Assembly (NCBI RefSeq): GCF_000770635.1
Contig: NZ_AVBF01000001.1
Location: forward strand, 124,001 to 188,000
Origin: Pontibacillus yanchengensis Y32
GTDB lineage: Bacteria; Bacillota; Bacilli; Bacillales; BH030062
Length of the DNA stretch: 64,000 bases
Direction of reading: 5' to 3'
The position numbers and the translations under genes are program-made. This document shows positions 16,782 to 25,289 of this stretch, piece by piece. A model generated the notes under the pieces. That model saw only the letters and a list, made by a program, of their open reading frames with translations. It ran no database searches and was not told the DNA's origin. Each line of letters begins with the position of its first letter. Position 1 is the stretch's first letter.

Positions 16782-16958
16782 GTGGCATTTATTCCTTTTC
16801 CTATATTTGGTGTTGTGTTTGGCTTTATTGGTGTGTTTGTCAATTTGAAAAATGTTATGAATGGCGATATAAGTGAAGCATTCGTGGGGATATTTCTAGG
16901 AGTTATTGCTGGTGTATTAATCGATATTTTCTTGCTACTGGTAAATAGGTTGAAATAA
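16782..16958 (+). CDS. Small membrane protein, 58 aa
   Basis: GTG start at 16782 behind AAAGGAGGAGGGG. Two hydrophobic segments, FPIFGVVFGFIGVFVNL and AFVGIFLGVIAGVLIDIF, separated by a short polar loop. No family recognised. It is the second gene after the DUF5316-like one and ends at a bidirectional terminator. Confidence 0.72.
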   Translation: MAFIPFPIFGVVFGFIGVFVNLKNVMNGDISEAFVGIFLGVIAGVLIDIFLLLVNRLK

Positions 16959-16961
16959 GAA

Positions 16962-16995
16962 AAAGGGTCTACTAACCAAAGTAGACCCTTTCTTC
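16962..16995. terminator. Bidirectional intrinsic terminator
   Basis: AAAGGGTCTAC / GTAGACCCTTT between convergent genes. Confidence 0.88.
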
Positions 16996-16999
16996 ATCC

Positions 17000-17575
17000 T
17001 TAAAACCCTTCCATCGCCTGATCCTTCAACTCTTGCTTCCACTGCTCCTTCATCTGCTCATAGTTTTCTTTCACCTCAGAAGCGGCTTCTTTGCTGTGGC
17101 CGTTTTCGGCTAGTTTCGTTTGCATGGAGCTATAAATATTGTTGAAGGCACTGTCCATATTGGATTCTAAGCGATTTGCGGCTTCTTTGTATTTTTGATA
17201 AAAGTACGAGTAGGAAACATCTTCCCCGTTGTTTTTCTTCTTTTGATATTCTGCTAAGGCATGTTGAGCTAGTTCATCTATTTTGGCTTGGGCTTGTTGT
17301 TCTAATTTATCTATAGCTGGTTGATGATTTTGTTTGATTTCGCTTACGGATAAATTTTCATCCTTTGATGTGTCTTCGTTGGTAGATGATTGAGATTGTT
17401 GGTCATTGCTAGACTTCGTTTGTTGCTCTGATACCTCTACCTGGAATTCAGAATCGACAATCTCGTCCACTTGCTGATCGGCTGTATCGTAATCCTTCAG
17501 GAAGAAAAGGTAAGCTACCCATCCTGCTCCAATCAGAACGATACTAAAAAAGATAATGCCAATCCATTTCCTCAT
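17000..17575 (-). CDS. Membrane-anchored coiled-coil protein
   Basis: 191 aa. One N-terminal membrane helix (about 4-25). A low-complexity Ser/Gln/Asp linker (about 45-80) follows, and then a long helical, probably coiled-coil region (about 80-185) with IDKLEQQAQAKIDELAQHAL and YEQMKEQWKQEL. It is likely exposed outside the membrane. I do not recognise the family. Confidence 0.72.
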   Translation of the reverse strand: MRKWIGIIFFSIVLIGAGWVAYLFFLKDYDTADQQVDEIVDSEFQVEVSEQQTKSSNDQQSQSSTNEDTSKDENLSVSEIKQNHQPAIDKLEQQAQAKIDELAQHALAEYQKKKNNGEDVSYSYFYQKYKEAANRLESNMDSAFNNIYSSMQTKLAENGHSKEAASEVKENYEQMKEQWKQELKDQAMEGF

Positions 17576-17591
17576 GCATGTTCACTCCTGA

Positions 17592-17653
17592 ATGGGACGC
17601 TGGGACAGGTCCCTCATCCCAATTGGGACGAAGGGACAGGTACCTCGTCTCAT
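17592..17653. repeat. Family A palindromic repeats, two units
   Basis: Two direct units upstream of the minus-strand coiled-coil gene. Confidence 0.85.
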
Positions 17654-17767
17654 CGATTTTAGATGAATTATAGCATGTGTGGAAATAATGTTAATAGCAC
17701 AAAAGTCCAGTTTACGCTCTCAATTATTGGATTGATTACTAGATTGTGTTAGATTTCTTCTAGTAGT

Positions 17768-17829
17768 CGGTGCCAGACCCCCACCCTGATAGTGCGGTGA
17801 CGCTGTAACGCGGTGGGGGTCTGGCACCG
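17768..17829. repeat. Family C hairpin repeat, complete copy
   Basis: Perfect 18-bp inverted arms CGGTGCCAGACCCCCACC / GGTGGGGGTCTGGCACCG around a 26-nt loop. A shorter GGCACCGATAAA echo follows. Confidence 0.88.
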
Positions 17830-17932
17830 ATAAAAAGGCACCGATAAAGGCAAGAAGGGAATATCATGCAATTATGACGGGTATTTATCTACATACGTAC
17901 GAAAAAGTACCATACAAAAAGGAGCGTTACAT

Positions 17933-19423
17933 ATGAAAAAACTAGTGCACAAAGCCAGGTGGGCTTTATTACTTGGGTTGTTGTTACCAATACTCCAGCC
18001 TGGTTCAGCAGAGGCTGCTTTTGGTCCTGATGAATGGCTGGAATACAGATTAAATGATGCGAATAATCCAGTGTATCAGTCTGAAGGGGAAGCTCCTCTA
18101 GAGAGCAAAAAGTTCGATACCAATGATCAAATCCGTTCCACGCCAGTTGTGGTTGGGGATCGTATTTTTATTGGGAATCATAATACTGGAGATTTGTATG
18201 CGTATAACATCAAAACAGGGGAGCAGTTGTGGACGAATCAGGCACCGAACTGGGTGCACTCGGAGATGATTTTCCATGACGGGACGTTGTTTGTTGGATT
18301 TGGAAATCGCTTTTTTCAGGAAAATGGTTTACGAGGAACGAAGGAAAGCGGTGTAATGGCGCTTGATGCAGATACAGGCGAAACGCTGTGGACTGCGAAG
18401 ACAGAAGGCGAGGTCATGCCAACACCTGCGTACCATGATGGCTTTGTCTACGCGGCGACTGGCGACCGCCATTTGTACAAGCTGAACCCTGAATCAGGTG
18501 AAGTGAACAAAAAAATTGAGATGGGCTCCACGTTTAGTATGTCGTCCCCGAATATTTCCGATGGCAATTTATTTGTAGGTGGAGGAGCACCGAAGCCATA
18601 CACCTTCTATTCGGTGAACTTGGAAGCAGATGAGATTGCGTGGCAAACGGAATTTCCGGATGCATTCGCTGGACTCGACGATGTCCCGCCTGCTATGGAT
18701 GAAAACATCGTCGTTACAACAGCGCTTGAGAAAAAGACGCTCTCCTTTAAAGAAACGTATCAGCAGGAAGGTTTCTTCCAAATGTATCAAGAGATGACCA
18801 AGTGGCTATTGAATATAGAAAGTCGCATCAAAAAGCCCGAGCATATGATGTATGCCATGGATAAGGAAAGTGGCGAAATTTTATGGGAAAGCAGCCTTGG
18901 CATTGGAGACATGGTATCGAATAATAAATCAGGCGCTCCGATGATTTATGATGGGAAGATTTTTTTAGGAAGTCCGATTACAAAGACGTTTTACGCTTAT
19001 GATTTGAAAACGGGAGAGCAGCTGTGGAATTTCCCTAATGCTGTAATGAAAGCTCCACCTGTAGCAGCAGATGACGTTGTGTATTTCACGAATAAAAAAG
19101 GATTTGTGCATGCCCTTGATACAGAGACAGGCGAAGAGATCGGACGCAAGCTACTTGGTGGAAAACTCGCCCCATCCGGCCCGATTATCATGAACGATAC
19201 GCTAATCGTCGGGAGCCAGGATAGCAACGTATATGCACTACCAACAGAAGAAATCCGCAGTGCGTCTGATGAATATGATCAAGAGCTAGCTGCAACAACG
19301 AGCGATAAAGGTGGTTATGTATTTTTTGCTTATGTACTGCCATTACTCGTGGTTGGAATTATCGTCGTAGCAGTGATTGCTATCATTAGAAGACGGGGCG
19401 GTGCCAGACCCCCGCTGCAGTAG
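17933..19423 (+). CDS. Secreted, membrane-tethered PQQ-like beta-propeller protein
   Basis: 496 aa. The signal peptide ends near AEA (about 29). The body (about 45-440) is a chain of PQQ/WD-type blades with repeated D-x-x-T-G-E-x-L-W (NIKTGEQLWT, DADTGETLWTA, DKESGEILWES, DLKTGEQLWNF, DTETGEEIG). A C-terminal membrane helix (about 462-487) is followed by a basic tail, so the propeller faces outward. Relatives act as scaffold or quinoprotein-like proteins; cofactor binding is not evident. The last eight codons (GGARPPLQ) and the TAG stop are encoded by a family C repeat. Confidence 0.85.
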   Translation: MKKLVHKARWALLLGLLLPILQPGSAEAAFGPDEWLEYRLNDANNPVYQSEGEAPLESKKFDTNDQIRSTPVVVGDRIFIGNHNTGDLYAYNIKTGEQLWTNQAPNWVHSEMIFHDGTLFVGFGNRFFQENGLRGTKESGVMALDADTGETLWTAKTEGEVMPTPAYHDGFVYAATGDRHLYKLNPESGEVNKKIEMGSTFSMSSPNISDGNLFVGGGAPKPYTFYSVNLEADEIAWQTEFPDAFAGLDDVPPAMDENIVVTTALEKKTLSFKETYQQEGFFQMYQEMTKWLLNIESRIKKPEHMMYAMDKESGEILWESSLGIGDMVSNNKSGAPMIYDGKIFLGSPITKTFYAYDLKTGEQLWNFPNAVMKAPPVAADDVVYFTNKKGFVHALDTETGEEIGRKLLGGKLAPSGPIIMNDTLIVGSQDSNVYALPTEEIRSASDEYDQELAATTSDKGGYVFFAYVLPLLVVGIIVVAVIAIIRRRGGARPPLQ

Positions 19424-19440
19424 TGTGGTAAAGTGCTAGA
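19399..19440. repeat. Family C repeat, truncated, overlapping the PQQ gene 3' end
   Basis: Left arm CGGTGCCAGACCCCCGC plus loop. The right arm is missing. The loop's CAGTAG supplies the gene's stop codon. Confidence 0.85.
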
Positions 19441-19573
19441 ATAGGGAAGGAGGCCAACGCGGTCTTGTTCCCTTTTTTTAGTAAGGCTCAACTCCCATAT
19501 AATCCAAAAACTGTTAAATCCCTCTTTAAACCACACCCCAAAAAAGATACCATTAACAAAAAGGAGGCGTACT

Positions 19574-21088
19574 ATGAAAAAATTCTACCTATCTATGATG
19601 TTGGCCGTTATTCTTAGCTTTGCTGGCATGCAGAGTCCTGTCCTAGCTGAATCAAACTCGAACGAAAACATTGCCACCGACAAAATGTGGACAATCACAT
19701 TCAACACCTCGATCTCACTAGATTCTGCAAAAGAACAAATAAACGTACATAATCAGGATGGAGAGGCTATCTCCACCACGATCTCCTATGGATCCAATGA
19801 AAAACAAATTCAGGTTCACCCACCTAAAGAAAACTACGCTCCAAACACAACGTACACGCTTACGGTTCAGGATGAAATAAAAAGCAAAAATGGTGTGAAA
19901 GCTGCGAACCCTCACACCATGGACTTTACTACCCAGAAGGAAGGTTGGGGAGATTTTCACTCCATAAAAGAAATGCAAATAAAGGACCCTCAAGGGGAAG
20001 CCTATACAGTTCATTTCCTAGCTGATGAAAAACCCCCAGCTGTCACTTCTTCAACCATGTGGTTTGATAATCCATACAAAGCTGAATTCAAACTTGCTCT
20101 TGAAAGTAATACGTCTAAAAAAACCGTATCTACTCCCATTGCAGATTCAGAGGACACCACCTTTTATCAAAATGAAGCGGTAGCTTTAGATGATTTGGTG
20201 AGGAAAATAAACGATAGCGTATTTGTGATTTCTCAAATGGCATACTCCTCTTCCACAACAGATTATTTTTATACTGTAAAAGATGGCGAAATAGAGCCAA
20301 TCACCTTTTCTTTCGCAGATGGAGAAACGTCCACTAACATAATGAACACATTTAAAGAGTTTGAACATCTAAACGAAAACACTTATCAACAAGCTTTTTA
20401 TAATAATGCATTTGGCTTGACGCTTCATACACAATACACGTTAAACCACAATAATGTAGTGTTTAATCAACAACAAGGTATGGATAAAAAAGAATTCCAG
20501 AAAAAAGCGGAGCATATAGTAGATTCTGTACACGAGATCTTTTACGATGACCTTATAGATACTGTCGGCAGTTCCCAAGAGCGCGATTTCTCTAGAATAA
20601 AAGATGACCTACGCCCGCTGGTTACGCAGGACCATATGAAGGAAATAGAGGATGCTTACTATGATGTCTGCTTAGAGTGTGAGGCGTGGTACATGAATGT
20701 GGATTGGTCTTGGGATATTCACATGAATACCTTAGAGAATACACCTAGCCACATGACAGCAGAGACGGTTGAGTTAGAAGGCAATCTGGCTTCAGGAGGC
20801 TACGATGTCGTTTCGCTTAAAAAGGAAAACGGAAACTGGAAGCTCGCCCATTTCCAAGGAAGTCTGTTTGATAGTAACCGTCATTTAGATTTATCAAAAG
20901 ACCAAGCCAAGCAAATTGCCCTAGAGCTGAATACAGTGAACAATGTCACTTACCTAGGCAAAACAACACAGGAAAATACAGACCATAATGGAGATACGTA
21001 CACGACCACTATGTATCGCTTCTCCGTTAATGATGGTGAAGTAACAATGAAAGTAGACGCATCCACAGGTGCCGTTAGCGGTGCCTGA
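19574..21088 (+). CDS. Secreted protein with SbsA-type Ig domain and PepSY-like C-terminus
   Basis: 504 aa, behind AAAGGAGG. The signal peptide ends near LAE (about 25). A Big_5 / SbsA-type Ig domain spans about 35-118 (MWTITFNTSISLDSAK ... YAPNTTYTLTVQDEI). The long middle is unique. The last 75 residues (SKDQAKQIALELNTVNNV ... VTMKVDASTGAVSG) fit a PepSY domain. It is likely extracellular and envelope-associated. The stop codon TGA is inside the GGTGCCTGACCCCC arm of a family C repeat. Confidence 0.78.
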   Translation: MKKFYLSMMLAVILSFAGMQSPVLAESNSNENIATDKMWTITFNTSISLDSAKEQINVHNQDGEAISTTISYGSNEKQIQVHPPKENYAPNTTYTLTVQDEIKSKNGVKAANPHTMDFTTQKEGWGDFHSIKEMQIKDPQGEAYTVHFLADEKPPAVTSSTMWFDNPYKAEFKLALESNTSKKTVSTPIADSEDTTFYQNEAVALDDLVRKINDSVFVISQMAYSSSTTDYFYTVKDGEIEPITFSFADGETSTNIMNTFKEFEHLNENTYQQAFYNNAFGLTLHTQYTLNHNNVVFNQQQGMDKKEFQKKAEHIVDSVHEIFYDDLIDTVGSSQERDFSRIKDDLRPLVTQDHMKEIEDAYYDVCLECEAWYMNVDWSWDIHMNTLENTPSHMTAETVELEGNLASGGYDVVSLKKENGNWKLAHFQGSLFDSNRHLDLSKDQAKQIALELNTVNNVTYLGKTTQENTDHNGDTYTTTMYRFSVNDGEVTMKVDASTGAVSGA

Positions 21089-21122
21089 CCCCCACTCCGG
21101 TAGTGCGTTAAAGCGGTATGGA
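21079..21122. repeat. Family C repeat, truncated, overlapping a gene 3' end
   Basis: Left arm CGGTGCCTGACCCCCAC and loop; right arm missing. It supplies the stop codon of the PepSY-like gene. Confidence 0.85.
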
Positions 21123-21174
21123 TCGCATGCACATGTTATACTATCCTTAAACAGGGTTAGCTGGAGTGATGCTC

Positions 21175-21336
21175 ATGCTAGAGAAACTAAAACAGTTGTT
21201 TACACCGAAGCAATGCGCTATCTGTAAGCAAAAACCACAAGAACCACGACCGTATTACAATGATCAGGGCGAGAAAGTGCTCGTTTGTCAAAAGTGTGTG
21301 CCTTATGCAGAAAGGCGCGCGATGCGTCGGGTATAG
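21175..21336 (+). CDS. Small zinc-ribbon-like protein, 53 aa
   Basis: ATG 21175 lies 8 nt after CTGGAGTG; ATG 21169 in the same frame is closer to that site. Two CxxC pairs (CAIC ... CQKC) separated by about 23 residues predict one bound zinc ion. Tail is basic (AERRAMRRV). A terminator follows at once. Family not recognised; nucleic-acid binding is possible. Confidence 0.72.
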   Translation: MLEKLKQLFTPKQCAICKQKPQEPRPYYNDQGEKVLVCQKCVPYAERRAMRRV

Positions 21337-21350
21337 ATTGTAGGTAATAG

Positions 21351-21382
21351 AAAGGACTTCCTTGAGGGGGAGTCCTTTTTAT
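21351..21382 (+). terminator. Intrinsic terminator
   Basis: AAAGGACTTCC / GGGAGTCCTTTTT. Confidence 0.82.
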
Positions 21383-21546
21383 TATTTATCTATATTAGTC
21401 GGAACCTATATTTCTCGTTACTACGAATTTAGGAAAATTTCGTCCTATGTTAACGAAAGATATCAGTTTATTAAATTACCTTACAATGGCTGCCATATTT
21501 CAGGGGATAATGTAAGTTATTGCGAACTTGTCGTTCGTTATAACAC

Positions 21547-21601
21547 TTTATAGTATAAGTAATATAGTGTATAATGAGTTAAACGTTCTTTAAAAAGAAC
21601 G
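21547..21601 (+). promoter_or_regulatory. Promoter and operator-like palindrome of the exopolysaccharide cassette
   Basis: TTTATA (21547-21552), 17 nt, TATAAT (21570-21575). Nine bases later is CGTTCTTT-AA-AAAGAACG (21584-21601), an 18-bp palindrome placed at the expected transcription start, as an operator or mRNA 5' hairpin would be. The stretch 21383-21546 is AT-rich and I see no gene in it. Confidence 0.65.
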
Positions 21602-21667
21602 AAATAGGTGATTTGTAAGAATTTTTAAAGTGATCTTTATATATTTTTGAAGAGTGGTGAGATTCTC

Positions 21668-22510
21668 TTGAGAAAAAGATCAAATATTGGTATCACCGTT
21701 CTAATAATCAGTGTATTCACTTACATTATTACACAAATGGTGAGTGATGGTAATGCTAACATGACTTATCTTAGTAGAGATCATACAGAGAAAAGTATAG
21801 AGCACTTTAACTATCCTATTATCCATGATGGGTGGGAATTAATTTGGAGAGATGAATTTGATGGAGATACAGTTAATCCTCAAAAATGGAATTTTGAAGA
21901 TTGGGCAGCAGAAAAAAACAATGAACTTCAATATTATACTCCTGCCAATGTCACTCAAGAGGATGGGTACTTAAAGCTCATCAGTAAAAAAGAAAAGTTT
22001 AAAGGAAGGGATTATTCTTCAGGGGCTATTCATACAAAAGATTTATTCAGTTTCTTGTATGGAAAAGCTGAAATGCGAGCGAAACTACCAACGGGACAAG
22101 GTATTTTTCCGGCGTTTTGGATGATGCCAAATAAAGAGCAAACCTGGCTACCGGAAATAGACATTATGGAGATGGTCGGACATAAACCCAATGAAATATG
22201 GATGGTTTTACACTGGTTAAATGATAAAGGCGAACTACAAAGTAAATCTAATAATTATATTGGTCCAGATTTCTCTACAGATTTCCATACCTATAGTGTC
22301 GAGTGGACACCAAAACAAATAACGTGGCTGATTGATGGAGAAATAAGGTATGTTGAAGATCGTTTTATACCTAATGAACCAATGTATTTATATCTGAATA
22401 CAGCTATAGGTGGGAATTGGCCAAAAGCCCCTGATGCTACCACACTGTTTCCTCAATTTTATTCAGTAGATTATGTACGTGTATATAAGTATAGAGGAGG
22501 GGGGAAGTAA
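21668..22510 (+). CDS. Membrane-anchored GH16 family beta-glucanase-like protein
   Basis: 280 aa from TTG 21668, behind GTGGTGAG; a TTG at 21647 adds seven residues. N-terminal membrane helix (about 6-25). The GH16 catalytic signature EIDIME is complete, with two catalytic Glu and the helper Asp. Other family marks are WRDEFDG near the start, GKAEMRAKLP, FPAFWMMP, FHTYSVEWTP and YVRVYK at the end. GH16 enzymes cut beta-1,3 or beta-1,3-1,4 glucans and some galactans. It is the first gene of the cassette and its stop overlaps the next start by one base, so it may trim the polymer made by the neighbouring synthase. Confidence 0.88.
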   Translation: MRKRSNIGITVLIISVFTYIITQMVSDGNANMTYLSRDHTEKSIEHFNYPIIHDGWELIWRDEFDGDTVNPQKWNFEDWAAEKNNELQYYTPANVTQEDGYLKLISKKEKFKGRDYSSGAIHTKDLFSFLYGKAEMRAKLPTGQGIFPAFWMMPNKEQTWLPEIDIMEMVGHKPNEIWMVLHWLNDKGELQSKSNNYIGPDFSTDFHTYSVEWTPKQITWLIDGEIRYVEDRFIPNEPMYLYLNTAIGGNWPKAPDATTLFPQFYSVDYVRVYKYRGGGK

Positions 22511-23844
22511 TGTTACTCACTACATTAGGGATTTATCTCGTGTTTCTTCTTTTTAGAATATCTTACATCTTTATTCCTATTTTTTCTGTGAAGAATAAGA
22601 AAGAATTATTAATTTCTTCAAAGGAAAAGTCGATTAGTGTACTTGTGCCAGCCTATAATGAAGAAAAAATCATTTTGAATTGTTTGAAAGGAATACAGAC
22701 TCTTAACTATACAAATCTTGAAGCCATTGTAATTAACGATGGCTCAAAAGATGAAACATTCAATATCTTAAATGATAACCTGAATTTGAAACCCATTAAT
22801 CGATTGGTTAGAGATGAGATGCTCTCTAAGTCAGTAAAGGGATACTATCAATCTCGGCATTACCCATATATTTTCGTAATTGATAAAGTGAATGGCGGGA
22901 AGGCAGATGCGTTAAATGCTGGTATTGATATAGCTGATAAGGAGCTTATTATTACATTAGATGCTGATAGTGTGTTGGAATACAATGCATTACAAGCTAT
23001 GAATCTGGCATTTGATAATAAACAGGTTATTGCTGCTGGAGGGGTAGTGCAGATTGGACAAGGATTTCGTGGTAGTTATTTAAAACCTAAGCCTATTTTT
23101 ATATCAAAGGGATTAATCAGATTTCAAATCATTCAATATTTTACAGATTTTTATTTGCATAAATTAACCCAAACGAAAATGAATTCAATCACGGTTATAT
23201 CAGGAGCATTTGGCGCATTCCGCAACTATGCATTACGGGAAGTTGGAGGGTACCGTAATACTGTCGGTGAAGATATGGATATGACCCTGAGAATTCAGAG
23301 TCTTATTAAAACAAAATATAAGGGATTTAAAATGATCCTGGTACCAGAAGCCATTTGCTTTACAGAGTGTCCTCAAACCTTTAATGACTTGTATAATCAA
23401 AGAATTAGATGGCAAAAGGCATTTATTGATTGTATATGGTATTACAAGTTTTCTTTCTTCAGGAAGCTTGGGTTTGCGCCATCCTTGTTCTTATTAGTTG
23501 ATTCATTGTTATTAGGTACCCTGAATGCAATTATGATGGTGTTTCTTCCTTTGGCATTGCTCTTATCACCACAGTATTACATGATATCACTGGGGTTATT
23601 TACCATAACGTACATTCTATCTTGTTATCAAAGTATAGCAGCAATAATGATTTGTAAGAGATTTGGAGTTGTCTATTCGAAGGGGGATTATTCAAAAATT
23701 TTATTGTTTATCCCACTTGAGATTATTTCGTATCGGTTACTTGGAATTCTTTTTGTAACAGTAGGTACTGTTTTGTATTTAAAAAATAAAGAAGATTGGA
23801 AGGTTTCACGTAGGGTAGGTGTTAGTTATCAAACTTATGATTAA
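22510..23844 (+). CDS. Processive family 2 glycosyltransferase, membrane protein
   Basis: 444 aa. N-terminal membrane helix, then the GT2 domain: VPAYNEEKIIL, VINDGSKDE (UDP-binding Asp), GGKADALNAGID, LDADS (metal-binding DxD) and the acceptor and processivity residues GEDMDMT and RIRWQKAF. Three to four C-terminal membrane segments. The layout is that of PgaC/IcaA, hyaluronan and related synthases that make and export a polysaccharide. It is TAATG-coupled to the GH16 gene. The sugar polymerised is not evident. Confidence 0.9.
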   Translation: MLLTTLGIYLVFLLFRISYIFIPIFSVKNKKELLISSKEKSISVLVPAYNEEKIILNCLKGIQTLNYTNLEAIVINDGSKDETFNILNDNLNLKPINRLVRDEMLSKSVKGYYQSRHYPYIFVIDKVNGGKADALNAGIDIADKELIITLDADSVLEYNALQAMNLAFDNKQVIAAGGVVQIGQGFRGSYLKPKPIFISKGLIRFQIIQYFTDFYLHKLTQTKMNSITVISGAFGAFRNYALREVGGYRNTVGEDMDMTLRIQSLIKTKYKGFKMILVPEAICFTECPQTFNDLYNQRIRWQKAFIDCIWYYKFSFFRKLGFAPSLFLLVDSLLLGTLNAIMMVFLPLALLLSPQYYMISLGLFTITYILSCYQSIAAIMICKRFGVVYSKGDYSKILLFIPLEIISYRLLGILFVTVGTVLYLKNKEDWKVSRRVGVSYQTYD

Positions 23845-23876
23845 AAACATATCCTACTAAATTCGGAGGGACAGTT

Positions 23877-24812
23877 ATGAAAAGATATCTTTTCAATATC
23901 ATTTTCTTAATGTCGTTTATCATATTGTTTTCAGGAGCTTTTATGTTTTACTATGATGATTTTGCCAAAGCATTTTCACGTAATGCACTTTTTTCTGAAG
24001 ATAAATCTTTTAAAATCAAAGAGTGCCAAAGGTGGACTGATGACATCCGTGAATTTAATTTAATGATAGGAGAAACGGCTGAAAAGATACCAGTATTGAT
24101 GTATCACAGAATCATCGATGATAGCGACATAAGTGACGTACACTTTAATGAAAATAACAATTTATTAGAAACAGTGGTGTTAAAGTCAGAATTTGAGAAA
24201 CAAATGCAGTACTTGCATGATGAAGGATATGCTGTTCTTAATTTACAGGAGTTTTTGAGTTTTATAAAGAATGAATTTGAGGTTCCTGAAAAAAGTGTAT
24301 TGATTACCTTCGATGATGGATTTAAAGATAACTTTACTGAGGCGTATCCGGTGCTCAAATCTTACGGATTTACTGCTGTTGATTTCATAGTTACTGGATT
24401 GGTTTCTGAACAGAAAACTGAATATGACCCTAGAGAATTTCAATACTTTAGTCTCCATGACATAAAAAATAGCTGTGACGTGTTTCAATTTCAAACTCAT
24501 ACGTATAACTTTCATCAAAGAACAGAAGATGGAAAAGCTTTTTTAGTTTCAAAATCAAAAGAAGAAATAAAAAGTGATTTAAAAAAAAGCTTGCAAAATC
24601 TAAATAATGCTAAAATTGCCATTGCCTACCCTTATGGTAGTTATGATAAGGAAGCGATTGAAGCTGTAAAAGATATTGGATTTAATGTGGCATTTACCGT
24701 TCAGGGAATAAAGGCTAAGCCTTCCAAAGATATATACGAGGTACCTCGAATTGCCATAACTTCAGATGATTCAATTGGAGATTTTAGACAGAAGCTTGAA
24801 GGAGAACATTAA
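23877..24812 (+). CDS. Polysaccharide deacetylase (CE4, NodB-like)
   Basis: 311 aa, behind CGGAGGG. N-terminal membrane anchor (about 5-27). The NodB domain (about 70-305) has VLMYHRI, TFDDGF (general base Asp and metal Asp), an HTYNFH metal motif and AYPYGSYD. It is like PgaB/IcaB-type deacetylases and acts on the outside surface. With the GT2 synthase before it, removal of acetyl groups from an N-acetylhexosamine polymer is the simplest role; a GH16 partner is unusual for that. Confidence 0.9.
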   Translation: MKRYLFNIIFLMSFIILFSGAFMFYYDDFAKAFSRNALFSEDKSFKIKECQRWTDDIREFNLMIGETAEKIPVLMYHRIIDDSDISDVHFNENNNLLETVVLKSEFEKQMQYLHDEGYAVLNLQEFLSFIKNEFEVPEKSVLITFDDGFKDNFTEAYPVLKSYGFTAVDFIVTGLVSEQKTEYDPREFQYFSLHDIKNSCDVFQFQTHTYNFHQRTEDGKAFLVSKSKEEIKSDLKKSLQNLNNAKIAIAYPYGSYDKEAIEAVKDIGFNVAFTVQGIKAKPSKDIYEVPRIAITSDDSIGDFRQKLEGEH

Positions 24813-24851
24813 CAGATAGTATTTGGATTTAAAATATCCTATTATTATAAA

Positions 24852-24898
24852 CAAAAAACCTTATTGCCTCAGGATCTCCTCTTGAGTGCAATAAGGTT
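24852..24898 (-). terminator. Terminator of the minus-strand micropeptide operon
   Basis: AACCTTATTGC / GCAATAAGGTT with an inner CTCAAGAGG / CCTGAG-type stem. The T-run (TTTTTT) is on the minus strand; the plus strand has only a weak tail. It could also slow plus-strand transcription from the deacetylase gene. Confidence 0.85.
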
Positions 24899-24949
24899 AA
24901 TTTAGTATTGTATTCACGTGTTTCTCCCCCTAGAAATCGGCTGGTTCCT

Positions 24950-25009
24950 CTATCTTCTCGGTTTACGTTGATCAATCATATCTCGAATTTCAGCTTCTGT
25001 AAGGATCAT
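24950..25009 (-). CDS. Micropeptide 3, 19 aa (C-terminal IDQRKPRR)
   Basis: ATG TAG-bounded frame encoding MILTEAEIRDMIDQRKPRR. GGGGGAGG sits 8 nt before the ATG. An acidic, amphipathic N-terminal half is followed by a basic tail. The tail is shared with the two micropeptides upstream (MDQRRPR, MEERRPR). It is third in the operon and followed by a strong terminator. No family known to me. Confidence 0.72.
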   Translation of the reverse strand: MILTEAEIRDMIDQRKPRR

Positions 25010-25063
25010 TGGTTTTTCCTCCCCCTGTTTTCGTTTAAGCGTATCGAACTACATACAAGCCAT

Positions 25064-25123
25064 CTATCTCGGACGGCGTTCTTCCATGATGTGCTCAAGC
25101 TCGAAATCGTTGTAGTTATACAT
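25064..25123 (-). CDS. Micropeptide 2, 19 aa (C-terminal MEERRPR)
   Basis: Encodes MYNYNDFELEHIMEERRPR. AAAAGGAGGT (25131-25140) is 7 nt before the ATG, close to a perfect Shine-Dalgarno. It shares the acidic helix plus [MI]-[DE]-[QE]-R-[RK]-P-R ending with its neighbours. Separate spaced genes rather than one interrupted frame: each has its own ribosome site, start and stop, and the frames differ. Confidence 0.75.
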   Translation of the reverse strand: MYNYNDFELEHIMEERRPR

Positions 25124-25153
25124 ACCATCTACCTCCTTTTTTGTGTACATCGT

Positions 25154-25207
25154 TTATCTTGGTCTGCGTTGGTCCATTTCATACGCTACTTCGAATTCGT
25201 TAAACAT
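25154..25207 (-). CDS. Micropeptide 1, 17 aa (C-terminal MDQRRPR)
   Basis: Encodes MFNEFEVAYEMDQRRPR. AAAAGGAGG (25216-25224) is about 8 nt before the ATG. First gene of the set, about 45 nt after the predicted transcription start. No signal peptide, so an intracellular role is likely. Confidence 0.75.
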   Translation of the reverse strand: MFNEFEVAYEMDQRRPR

Positions 25208-25260
25208 GCTGTCATCCTCCTTTTGGTTGGTGAGTTGTTGTTGTGTTTCTTTCTATCTTT

Positions 25261-25289
25261 AGTATAGGGAATGGCGCGATTTTCCATAA
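25261..25289 (-). promoter_or_regulatory. Putative promoter of the micropeptide operon
   Basis: On the minus strand: TTATGG, 17 nt, TATACT. The -10 box is good, the -35 weak. Confidence 0.5.

Noticed and set aside
21362-21553. 63-codon plus-strand frame before the exopolysaccharide cassette
   Set aside because: It starts in the terminator of the previous gene, has no ribosome site and ends in the promoter region.
23877-25009. Terminator at 24852 as the end of the deacetylase transcript only
   Set aside because: The T-run is on the minus strand, so it fits the micropeptide operon better; a plus-strand effect is possible but secondary.
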